Of a stretch of DNA of 11,503 nucleotides, positions 1 through 5,427 are shown one piece after another; within the stretch, counting starts at the first letter, position 1; every line of letters starts with the position of its first letter. The position numbers and the translations under genes are program-made. Source of the stretch: an uncultured Actinomycetes bacterium (lineage in GTDB: Bacteria; Actinomycetota; Thermoleophilia; Solirubrobacterales; 70-9); the NCBI GenBank assembly GCA_946886425.1, contig CAMPIP010000063.1, positions 1 through 11,503 of the forward strand, written 5' to 3'. The notes beneath the pieces are model-generated. The model worked only from the letters and a program-made list of their open reading frames with translations, ran no database searches and had not been told where the DNA came from.

Positions 1-1
1 C

Positions 2-946
2 ACACCCCGGAATACCCGATGCGCGCTAGTCGGGTGGGCTCGGAGTTGTGTATACGACCCCGGGGCGGGCCAAGTCCGCGAGCTCGCCCTCACCAACCTC
101 GACAAGGTGCTCTACCCGGCGACCGGGTTCACGAAGGGCGAGCTGATCGAGTGGTACGCGCGGATGGCCGAGGTGCTGCTGCCGCACCTGCGCGGCCGGC
201 CGCTGACGATGAAGCGCTACCCGGACGGGGTCGACGCCGGCCACTTCTACGAGAAGCGTTGCCCGAGCCACCGGCCCGAGTGGGTGCGGACGGCGCGGAT
301 CTGGAGTGACAGCCACAACGAGGAGGTCGAGTACTGCCTGGTCGAGGACCTGCCGACTCTGGTCTGGGCGGCCAACCTCGCCGACGTCGAGCTGCACACC
401 TCGCTCTCGCAGGCGAGCGAGATGGAGCGCCCGACCGCGGTCGTCTTCGACCTCGACCCCGGCGCCCCCGCCGACGTCCTCGACTGCGCCCAGGTGGCGC
501 TCTGGATCCGCGGCATGTTCGAGCAGCTCGGCCTGCGCTGCTACCCGAAGACCTCGGGCTCGAAGGGGATCCAGGTCTACGTGCCGCTCAACACCGAGGT
601 CACCTACGAGCAGACCAAGCCGTTCGCCAAAGCCGTCGCCGAGACGCTGGAGGCGAAGTTCGGCGAGCGGGTCGTCTCGCGGATGACCAAGGCCAAGCGG
701 GCCGGCAAGGTCTTGGTCGACTGGAGCCAGAACGACCGCCACAAGACGACCGTCTGCGTCTACTCGCTGCGCGCCAGGGAGCGCCCCACGGTCTCCACCC
801 CGCTCGAGTGGGAGGAGCTGGAGGCGGCCTGCGAGGGCGGCGACGCCGACCGACTCGTCTTCGATCACGCCGCCGTACTGCGCCGCGTCGAGGAGCGCGG
901 CGACCTCTTCGCGGCGCTGCTCGGCGAGAAGCAGGCGCTGCCCTAG
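2..946 (+). CDS. ligD: LigD-type DNA polymerase/primase domain protein, 5' end unresolved
   Basis: This is the archaeo-eukaryotic-primase-like polymerase domain of DNA ligase D, which adds nucleotides to broken DNA ends in Ku-dependent non-homologous end joining. Counting from the first in-frame GTG (107), the catalytic metal-binding pair is FDLDP (D115, D117), a third acidic residue is in VDWSQN (D205), and the nucleotide-binding stretch KTSGSKGIQVYVPL lies at 148-161. The family N-terminus LTNLDKVLYP is read upstream of GTG 107, starting near base 89, so GTG 107 would cut off conserved residues. The frame stays open to base 2 with no ATG, GTG or TTG. Either the start lies before the window, or there is a frameshift or unusual start near 45-70, where codon use looks non-coding. 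No ligase or phosphoesterase domain follows the polymerase domain. Family certain; 5' end uncertain. Confidence 0.85.
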   Translation, partial: TPRNTRCALVGWARSCVYDPGAGQVRELALTNLDKVLYPATGFTKGELIEWYARMAEVLLPHLRGRPLTMKRYPDGVDAGHFYEKRCPSHRPEWVRTARIWSDSHNEEVEYCLVEDLPTLVWAANLADVELHTSLSQASEMERPTAVVFDLDPGAPADVLDCAQVALWIRGMFEQLGLRCYPKTSGSKGIQVYVPLNTEVTYEQTKPFAKAVAETLEAKFGERVVSRMTKAKRAGKVLVDWSQNDRHKTTVCVYSLRARERPTVSTPLEWEELEAACEGGDADRLVFDHAAVLRRVEERGDLFAALLGEKQALP

Positions 947-980
947 TTTGCTCGTCCGCGTGGGCGGGAACCACGGGAGC

Positions 981-2024
981 ATGAGCGTCGTCGACCAGGA
1001 ACTTGCGGTGACGCTGCCCAGCGCGGGCCCGATCTCGGCGACGGTGGCCGGCCTGCTCTCGCGTCCAGCCGAGGTCGGCGCGGACCTGGCGGCGCCCCTC
1101 GCCGAGGTCGAGGCGCACGCCGCCGAGGTCGGCGATCCGCTCGGCGAGGACGACCTGCAGCTCGCCCTCTACCTCTGCTTCGAGCTGCACTACCGCTCGT
1201 TCGCCGGCGTCGATCCCGACTGGGAGTGGAGCCCCGGGTTGATCGCGATCCGGGGCGTGCTGGAGCGGACCTTCTTCGCGGCGCTCGCGGAGGCGGTCGG
1301 ACCGGCCGAGCCGGTCGACCCCGCCGGGGTCGGCGACCTGCTGTTCCGGCTCGAGGCCGAGGACGACGGGCCGCCGCTCTCCCGCTTCGTGGAGCGCGAG
1401 GCCGACCTAGAGCAGTTCCGCGAGTTCGTCGTGCACCGCTCGCTCTACCAGCTGAAGGAGTCCGACCCGCACAGCTGGGCGATCCCCCGCCTCGACGGGC
1501 CGGCGAAGACGGCACTGCTGGAGGTGCAGGCCGATGAGTACGGTGGCGGCCGCCCGGAGCGGATGCACTCGCGGCTGTTCGCCAAGACGATGCGGGCGCT
1601 GGGGCTCGACGATCGTGAGAACGCCTACCTCGACCGGATCCCGGGCACGACGCTGGCGACGGTCAACCTGATGTCGGCGACCGGGCTGCGCCGCGGCTGG
1701 CGCGGCGCGATAGTCGGCCACCTGGCGATGTTCGAGATGACCTCCTCGATCCCCAACCGCCGCTACGGCAACGGCCTGCGACGGCTCGGCTTCGACGCCG
1801 AGGCGACCGACTTCTACGACGAGCACGTCGAGGCCGACGCCGTCCACGAGAACATCGCCGCCTACGACCTCGCCGGCGGCCTCGCCCGCCAGGAGCCGGA
1901 GCTGGCCGCCGACATCGTCTTCGGCGCCCGCGCCCTGCTGCTCCTCGAGGCCCGCTTCGCCCAGCTCCTGCTCGACTGCTGGGCACGCGGCGAGACCTCG
2001 CTTCGCCGTTCACTGGGCAGTTAA
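981..2024 (+). CDS. Iron-containing redox enzyme of the heme-oxygenase-like (HDO) fold
   Basis: A 347-aa all-helical protein resembling the 'iron-containing redox enzyme family', di-iron oxygenases or oxidases with a heme-oxygenase-like fold; the substrate cannot be told. Candidate metal ligands sit in family-like positions: E68 and H70 in CFELHYRSF, E181 and D185 in LEVQADEYGGG, H247 in GHLAMFEMTSSIPNRRYGNG, and H282/D286/H289 in FYDEHVEADAVHE. Length is normal for the long actinobacterial subgroup. I chose ATG 981; the frame is open back to TTG 948, but those extra residues look unrelated. A 5-bp hairpin (959-963 with 971-975) and a GGGAG run directly precede the ATG. The glycosyltransferase gene begins 7 bp after the stop, so the two are probably co-transcribed. 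From general memory, such enzymes often neighbour CDGSH genes in actinobacteria, as here; this was not checked. Confidence 0.78.
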   Translation: MSVVDQELAVTLPSAGPISATVAGLLSRPAEVGADLAAPLAEVEAHAAEVGDPLGEDDLQLALYLCFELHYRSFAGVDPDWEWSPGLIAIRGVLERTFFAALAEAVGPAEPVDPAGVGDLLFRLEAEDDGPPLSRFVEREADLEQFREFVVHRSLYQLKESDPHSWAIPRLDGPAKTALLEVQADEYGGGRPERMHSRLFAKTMRALGLDDRENAYLDRIPGTTLATVNLMSATGLRRGWRGAIVGHLAMFEMTSSIPNRRYGNGLRRLGFDAEATDFYDEHVEADAVHENIAAYDLAGGLARQEPELAADIVFGARALLLLEARFAQLLLDCWARGETSLRRSLGS

Positions 2025-2031
2025 CCGGGCT

Positions 2032-3054
2032 ATGGCACGGTCGAGAGCCCAGTCGACCTCATACGTGCTGCCGCTGCGCTGGACCGAGCCGGGGCCGATC
2101 GCCGAGCTGGCCGAGTACCTGCGGGGGATCGGCGGCGAGGTGGGGGAGATCGTCGTCGTCGACGGCTCGCCCGAGCCGCTGTTCGGCCAGCACGCCGAGG
2201 CTCTGCGCGGCCTCGCCCGGCACCTGCCGCCCCACCCGGACCTGCGCTTCCGGATGGGCAAGGTGAACGGCGTCGTCACCGGCGTCCGCGAGTGCCGCGG
2301 CGAGCTGGTGGTCCTTGCCGACGACGACGTCCGCTACGACCCGGCGGCGCTGCGCCGCGCCGCCGACCTGCTCGCGGAGGCCGACCTGGTCCGGCCGCAG
2401 AACTATTTCGACGAGCTCCCCTGGCACGCCCGCTGGGACACCGCCCGGACGCTCCTCAACCGCGTCTTCACGGGCGATTCGGAGTTCCCGGTCGGCGACT
2501 TTCCCGGCACCCTCGCGGTCCGCCGCTCGAGCTTCCTCGCCGCCGGCGCCTACGACGGCGACGTCCTCTTCGAGAACCTCGAGCTGATGCGGACCGTGCG
2601 CGCGGCCGGGGGGTCCGTCGCGACCCCGCTCGACCTCTACGTCGCCCGGCGACCGCCGACCACGTCCCACTTCTTCTCGCAGCGGGTCCGCCAGGCCTAC
2701 GATGACTTCGCGATCCCGGCACGGATGGCGTTCTTCCTCGCGCTCCTGCCACTGCTGGCCTGGGAGGCGGCGCCGATCGCCCGCCCTCCCGGTCGACGGC
2801 GCCGCGGGCTCGTTCGCCTCGCCGTGGCCGCCGCGGCCCTGGCCGCTGCCGCCGAGTTGGGCCGCCGCCGTGCTGGCGGCGCCGAGCGCTTCCCGGCCGG
2901 CTCCTCGCTGCTCGCCCCGGCTTGGGCGGTCGAACGGTCGCTCTGCGCCTGGCTGGCCGTCGGCGCCCGCTGGCGCGGCGGCGTGCGCTACGGCGAGGTG
3001 CGGCTCTCGCGCTCGGCCACGCCGCTCTCGGCCCTGAAGCCGATCGCCTTGTGA
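2032..3054 (+). CDS. Family 2 glycosyltransferase with C-terminal membrane segments
   Basis: A 340-aa GT-A type glycosyltransferase. Residues 10-120 form the nucleotide-sugar binding half: IVVVDGSPEP near 40-49 and the metal-binding DDD (97-99) in VVLADDDVRYDP. ENLEL at 181-185 occupies the place of the usual acidic ED motif, and FFSQRVRQAYDDF (214-226) resembles the QxxRW region in degenerate form. Hydrophobic stretches near 232-250, 260-276 and 291-311 suggest membrane attachment with the catalytic domain in the cytoplasm. Donor and acceptor are unknown. The start is ATG 2032, 7 bp after the iron-enzyme stop, suggesting a two-gene operon. The last 67 bp overlap the 3' end of the CDGSH gene on the opposite strand. 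The Ala/Arg-rich region 250-285 is low complexity. Confidence 0.83.
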   Translation: MARSRAQSTSYVLPLRWTEPGPIAELAEYLRGIGGEVGEIVVVDGSPEPLFGQHAEALRGLARHLPPHPDLRFRMGKVNGVVTGVRECRGELVVLADDDVRYDPAALRRAADLLAEADLVRPQNYFDELPWHARWDTARTLLNRVFTGDSEFPVGDFPGTLAVRRSSFLAAGAYDGDVLFENLELMRTVRAAGGSVATPLDLYVARRPPTTSHFFSQRVRQAYDDFAIPARMAFFLALLPLLAWEAAPIARPPGRRRRGLVRLAVAAAALAAAAELGRRRAGGAERFPAGSSLLAPAWAVERSLCAWLAVGARWRGGVRYGEVRLSRSATPLSALKPIAL

Positions 3055-3215
3055 GTGCCGTCGCAGAAGGGCCGCGTCGCCGAGCGCCCGCACCGGCATA
3101 GGGCCACCACCTTCCGCCTCACCTCGATCTCCCCGCCATCCTGGTCGACCAGCATCAGCGGCCCGCGCACCAGATAGGGACCGTTGCGGTAGGGGGTGAT
3201 CCGGGTCGGCTCCAT
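2988..3215 (-). CDS. CDGSH iron-sulfur domain protein
   Basis: A 75-aa protein with one complete CDGSH motif, CRCGRSATRPFCDGTH, which supplies the three Cys and one His that ligate a redox-active [2Fe-2S] cluster (the mitoNEET/CISD family signature). The upstream half, with LVRGPLMLVDQDGGEIEV, matches the beta-rich N-terminus of small bacterial CDGSH proteins. Likely roles are electron or cluster transfer; the partner is not identifiable. ATG 3215 lies 8 bp after the stop of the 54-aa gene, with a weak GAGACGG behind it, so it is the third gene of a minus-strand operon. Its last 22 codons (beyond KAIGF) overlap the glycosyltransferase end. That tail looks non-conserved and may only be read-through into the opposing gene. 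Confidence 0.88.
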   Translation of the reverse strand: MEPTRITPYRNGPYLVRGPLMLVDQDGGEIEVRRKVVALCRCGRSATRPFCDGTHKAIGFRAESGVAERESRTSP

Positions 3216-3223
3216 CCGTCTCG

Positions 3224-3388
3224 CTAGGCGGCGGTTCCGCGCCCGGCGATCGGCAAGCGTTCGCGGGGCGGGAGGCGTCGCTGGGTCCAGAGGGCCTGCT
3301 CGATCAGCCGCTCTCGGCGTTGGCGCAGGGCCCGGGCCGGATCGCTGGGGTTGAGGCTGCCGCGGCTGAAGGTGGAGGCGCTTCGCAT
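3224..3388 (-). CDS. Small conserved-looking protein of unknown function (54 aa)
   Basis: An ORF of 54 codons beginning MRSASTFSRGSLNPSDPARA and ending RLPIAGRGTAA. It is basic (many Arg), has a central helix-prone stretch LRQRRERLIEQALWTQRRL, and lacks cysteines, membrane segments or a signal peptide. Support for being real: almost every third codon position is G or C, and it fills the gap between the zinc-ribbon gene (stop 3408, 19 bp upstream) and the CDGSH gene (start 3215, 8 bp downstream). A GGTGAG run abuts its ATG with no spacer, so initiation may depend on coupling. I do not recognise the family. A short nucleic-acid or partner-protein binding peptide is possible, but only because it is basic and helical. 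Confidence 0.55.
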   Translation of the reverse strand: MRSASTFSRGSLNPSDPARALRQRRERLIEQALWTQRRLPPRERLPIAGRGTAA

Positions 3389-3407
3389 CTCACCGCACGG
3401 TACCCGC

Positions 3408-3620
3408 TCACGGGAGGGTGGAAACGCCGCCGTTCTGTTTCGCCGGGGCCTCGGCCTCGTTCACGGGCGCCGCGGCCGGCTTCGCTTCACCGGGGAGCGT
3501 GAAGGCCTTGAAGGCCAGCGGCTCCGAGACCTTGTCGCGGACCTGACACCGGGGGCAGTTCTCCAGGGTCACCGCGTGCGTGGCGCTGTAGCTGCTCCCG
3601 CACCTCTCGCATCGAAACAC
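3408..3620 (-). CDS. Small zinc-ribbon protein
   Basis: A 70-aa protein with two CxxC knuckles, MFRCERCG and NCPRC, 15 residues apart, a typical rubredoxin- or FmdB-like zinc ribbon. It is followed by the conserved-looking VRDKVSEPLAFKAFTLPG and a disordered Ala/Pro/Glu tail. The start is GTG 3620, chosen because a strong purine-rich ribosome site (GGGAGAGAG, ending about 3 bases upstream) precedes it and the first CxxC begins at residue 4. It heads a compact minus-strand operon with the 54-aa gene and the CDGSH gene. Function is unknown; small zinc ribbons often regulate or chaperone metal-dependent enzymes, and the iron-sulfur partner downstream would fit metal or redox biology, but that is inference. 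Confidence 0.72.
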   Translation of the reverse strand: MFRCERCGSSYSATHAVTLENCPRCQVRDKVSEPLAFKAFTLPGEAKPAAAPVNEAEAPAKQNGGVSTLP

Positions 3621-3766
3621 TTTCTCTCTCCCTTTCCCGAATTCGTTATCGACAGGCCGTACAGGCCAGCGCTACCCGGCTTGACATTGTGGCTAAACAT
3701 CTTGTTAGGTGGAGTGGGTATGTCGTAAAAAATGTCCTGCGTCTGGCTCGAATTTCTCACCCGGTA
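3621..3766. promoter_or_regulatory. Divergent intergenic promoter region
   Basis: This 146-bp gap separates the minus-strand zinc-ribbon operon from the plus-strand anti-sigma gene and is visibly richer in A and T than its surroundings. It contains a perfect TTGACA (3681-3686), but the hexamer 18 bp downstream (TTAGGT) is a poor -10. A weaker pair is TTGTTA (3702-3707) and TAAAAA (3726-3731), also 18 bp apart. GGGTAT at 3716-3721 matches a sigma-B/SigF -10, with no matching -35 at the right distance. ACAGGCC occurs twice, 9 bp apart (3652-3658, 3661-3667). Which elements are used cannot be decided from the sequence. Confidence 0.4.
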
Positions 3767-4678
3767 ATGCAAGGCTTCTCGCACGAAGCTCTGATCTACG
3801 AGGACCGCGACGAGTTCCTGGCCGGCACGGTTCCCTTTCTTCGCGCGGGCATCGCGGCCGAAGCGGTGGTCCTGGTCGCGGTGGGCCCGGAGAAGACGGC
3901 ACTGCTTCGGGACGAGCTCGGAGCCGACGTGGAAGCCGTCCAGTTCTTCGACATGCGGACGCTCGGCCGCAACCCGGCCCGGCTGATCCCGTTCTGGCGC
4001 CAGTTCATCGACGCCCAGGGCGAGCGGCCGGGCCGCGGCGTCGGCGAACCGGTCTGGCCCGGCCGCACCCCCGCGGAGATCGACGAGTGCGAGCGTCACG
4101 AGGCGCTGCTCAACCTCGCCTTCGGCGGCGACCGCGAGTGGTCGATGCGCTGCCCCTACGACGGCGCCGCGCTGACCGACGCCGTGCTGGACGGGGTCGC
4201 TCGCTCCCACCCTCACCTCCACCGCTACGGCGAGTCCCGAGCCAGCGGCAGCTTCCTCGCCGAGTCCGACTGCTTCGCGGGGGCGCTCCCGGCACGCCCG
4301 CCCGTGGTCGCCAGCTTCCAGTTCGGCCGGGCCGACCTGCACAAGGTGCGGAGCTGGGTCGGGCACGCCGCCTGCGACGCCGGGATGCCGACCGGGGAAG
4401 CCGCCGACCTGGTCGCCGGTGCCAGCGAGGTGGCTGCCAACAGCATCGCCTACGGCGGGGGCGGCGGCAGCCTCCACATCTGGCGGGACCCGGCCGGGAT
4501 CGTGGTCGAGATCGCCGACGCGGGGAGGATCGAGCAGCCGCTGGCCGGCCGGGTCCGGCCGGCGCCGTCGCAGCAGCGCGGCCGCGGCCTCTGGCTCGCC
4601 AACCAGCTCTGCGACCTGGTCCAGATCCGCTCCGACGCGGGCGGGACGACGGTGCGGTTGCGCGGCAACCTGGCCTGA
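3767..4678 (+). CDS. MEDS-domain / HATPase anti-sigma regulator, RsbA-like
   Basis: A 303-aa two-domain regulator. Residues 5-160 match the MEDS (DcmR-type sensory) domain: HEALIYEDRDEFLAG at the start, then VGPEKTALLRDEL, VQFFDMRTLGRNPARLIPFW, and HEALLNLAF. Residues 180-303 are a GHKL ATPase of the anti-sigma serine kinase kind. It shows an N box (E221, N225 in SEVAANSIAYGGGG), a G1 box (D251-A-G253) and a G2 box (GRGLWLANQL, 272-281). There is no phosphoacceptor-histidine dimerisation helix, so it is not an ordinary sensor kinase. Such proteins are thought to phosphorylate or bind anti-sigma antagonists or sigma factors in response to a sensed signal. ATG 3767 was chosen because homology starts there; no good Shine-Dalgarno sequence is seen. 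No sigma factor or antagonist gene lies beside it, so its target is probably elsewhere. Confidence 0.82.
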   Translation: MQGFSHEALIYEDRDEFLAGTVPFLRAGIAAEAVVLVAVGPEKTALLRDELGADVEAVQFFDMRTLGRNPARLIPFWRQFIDAQGERPGRGVGEPVWPGRTPAEIDECERHEALLNLAFGGDREWSMRCPYDGAALTDAVLDGVARSHPHLHRYGESRASGSFLAESDCFAGALPARPPVVASFQFGRADLHKVRSWVGHAACDAGMPTGEAADLVAGASEVAANSIAYGGGGGSLHIWRDPAGIVVEIADAGRIEQPLAGRVRPAPSQQRGRGLWLANQLCDLVQIRSDAGGTTVRLRGNLA

Positions 4679-4691
4679 GCCGAGCGCTCGT

Positions 4692-5351
4692 TCAGCTCGC
4701 GGGCGCGTCGCCGTAGATCGCCCGCACCCAGATCTCGACGAGGACGTCGAGGACCTCGTCCTCGGGCAGCGACGGCTGCTCGGCGGCGAAGCTGGCGTAC
4801 TGAGCGCGCTCGTTCATCTGCACCAGGGCGATCGCCAGGTCGCGGGCCGGTTTGCCGGCGGGGGCGGCGCCGCGGGCTCGCTCGGCCTCGACGATCGCGG
4901 TGACGTCGTCGACCCAGCCTTCCATCACCTGCGACCAGAGCTGGCGCGCCTCGGGATTGGTGGCGCGCAGCTCGGCCCCGGCCAGGGTCAGCGAGCGGTG
5001 GGCGCGGAAGGCCTCGTAGAAGGCTTCGATCCCCTCGCGCCAGCCGGCCCGGGGGTCCTCGGCGAGCTTCGCCACCGCCGCCTCGCGGCCGCCCTTCGCC
5101 TCCTCGACGAGGCGGTCGATCAGGGTCAGCACCACCGCGTCCTTGGAGGGGAAGTAGAAGTAGAAGGTGGGGCGGGAGATGCCGGCGCCGCGAGCGAGGT
5201 CGTCGACCGAGATCTCGTTCAGCGGCCGTTCTTCGATCAGCCGTTCGGCGGTGGCGAGGATCTCCCGCTCGCGGTCGTCGCCGCTGGCGCGCGGCGCGCG
5301 GCGGCCGCGGCTCGTCTCGGGGGCGGTGGCGGTGGCGGAGCGGCTTGGCAT
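4692..5351 (-). CDS. ethR: EthR-like TetR-family transcriptional repressor
   Basis: A 219-aa TetR-family repressor strongly resembling mycobacterial EthR along its whole length. Shared stretches, as I recall EthR, include ASGDDRE, ISVDDLARGAGISRPTFYFYFPSK (DNA-binding helix-turn-helix, residues 47-70), AERARGAAP, MNERAQYASFA and EIWVRAIYG. The ligand tunnel keeps the equivalents of EthR N179 (N180) and W207 (W208), while the equivalent of N176 is Val177, so ligand preference may differ. ATG 5351 was chosen over GTG 5366 because a -10-like hexamer ends 6 bases before this ATG. The gene is divergent from the SDR/ethA operon, and the operator array lies between them. The convergent stop of the anti-sigma gene is 13 bp away, next to a 10-bp palindrome (4681-4690). 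Confidence 0.9.
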   Translation of the reverse strand: MPSRSATATAPETSRGRRAPRASGDDREREILATAERLIEERPLNEISVDDLARGAGISRPTFYFYFPSKDAVVLTLIDRLVEEAKGGREAAVAKLAEDPRAGWREGIEAFYEAFRAHRSLTLAGAELRATNPEARQLWSQVMEGWVDDVTAIVEAERARGAAPAGKPARDLAIALVQMNERAQYASFAAEQPSLPEDEVLDVLVEIWVRAIYGDAPAS

Positions 5352-5357
5352 CGCTCC

Positions 5358-5386
5358 ACCGTACACGCCGTCGAGCGCCTCGACAA
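5358..5386 (-). promoter_or_regulatory. Predicted ethR promoter, possibly leaderless
   Basis: On the minus strand, TTGTCG (5386-5381) and TACGGT (5363-5358) are separated by exactly 17 bp. TACGGT fits the actinobacterial -10 pattern TANNNT and ends 6 bases before the ethR ATG (5351), so transcription may start at or next to the start codon. A GGTGGAG run also sits there, so an ordinary ribosome site cannot be excluded. The two ethR-proximal operator half-sites (5370 and 5380) fall within this promoter, which suggests autorepression. Confidence 0.5.
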
Positions 5387-5414
5387 GAAGTTGACAGACT
5401 CAACACTGTGTTGA
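5370..5414. promoter_or_regulatory. Predicted EthR operator: five alternating half-sites at 10-bp spacing
   Basis: Five 5-bp half-sites start at 5370 (GTCGA), 5380 (TCGAC), 5390 (GTTGA), 5400 (TCAAC) and 5410 (GTTGA). They alternate in orientation with an exact 10-bp period, so all face one side of the helix. The last two form a perfect 15-bp palindrome (5400-5414, centre 5407). The array overlaps both divergent promoters. As I remember it, the 55-bp M. tuberculosis EthR operator has the same alternating GTCGA/GTTGA pattern at the same period, which fits cooperative binding by several EthR dimers. The pattern is seen directly; its function is inferred. Confidence 0.75.
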
Positions 5415-5420
5415 TAGGTT
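5391..5420 (+). promoter_or_regulatory. Predicted promoter of the SDR-ethA operon, leaderless
   Basis: A consensus -35 TTGACA (5391-5396) and a TANNNT-type -10 TAGGTT (5415-5420) are separated by 18 bp. The -10 ends 7 bases before the SDR ATG (5428), and no Shine-Dalgarno sequence lies between, so the mRNA probably starts at or within a base or two of the ATG. The 15-bp operator palindrome occupies most of the spacer, so bound EthR would directly block RNA polymerase. Confidence 0.65.
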
Positions 5421-5427
5421 GGCGGCG

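Noticed and set aside
959..975. 5-bp hairpin before the iron-enzyme start as a riboswitch or terminator
   Set aside because: The stem is too short for either and expected by chance in GC-rich DNA.
26..982. Minus-strand open frame (318 codons) opposite the LigD polymerase gene
   Set aside because: Antisense to conserved catalytic motifs and without recognisable domains.
3716..3721. GGGTAT as a sigma-B promoter for the anti-sigma gene
   Set aside because: No GTTT-like -35 lies 12-15 bp upstream, so only half the promoter is present.
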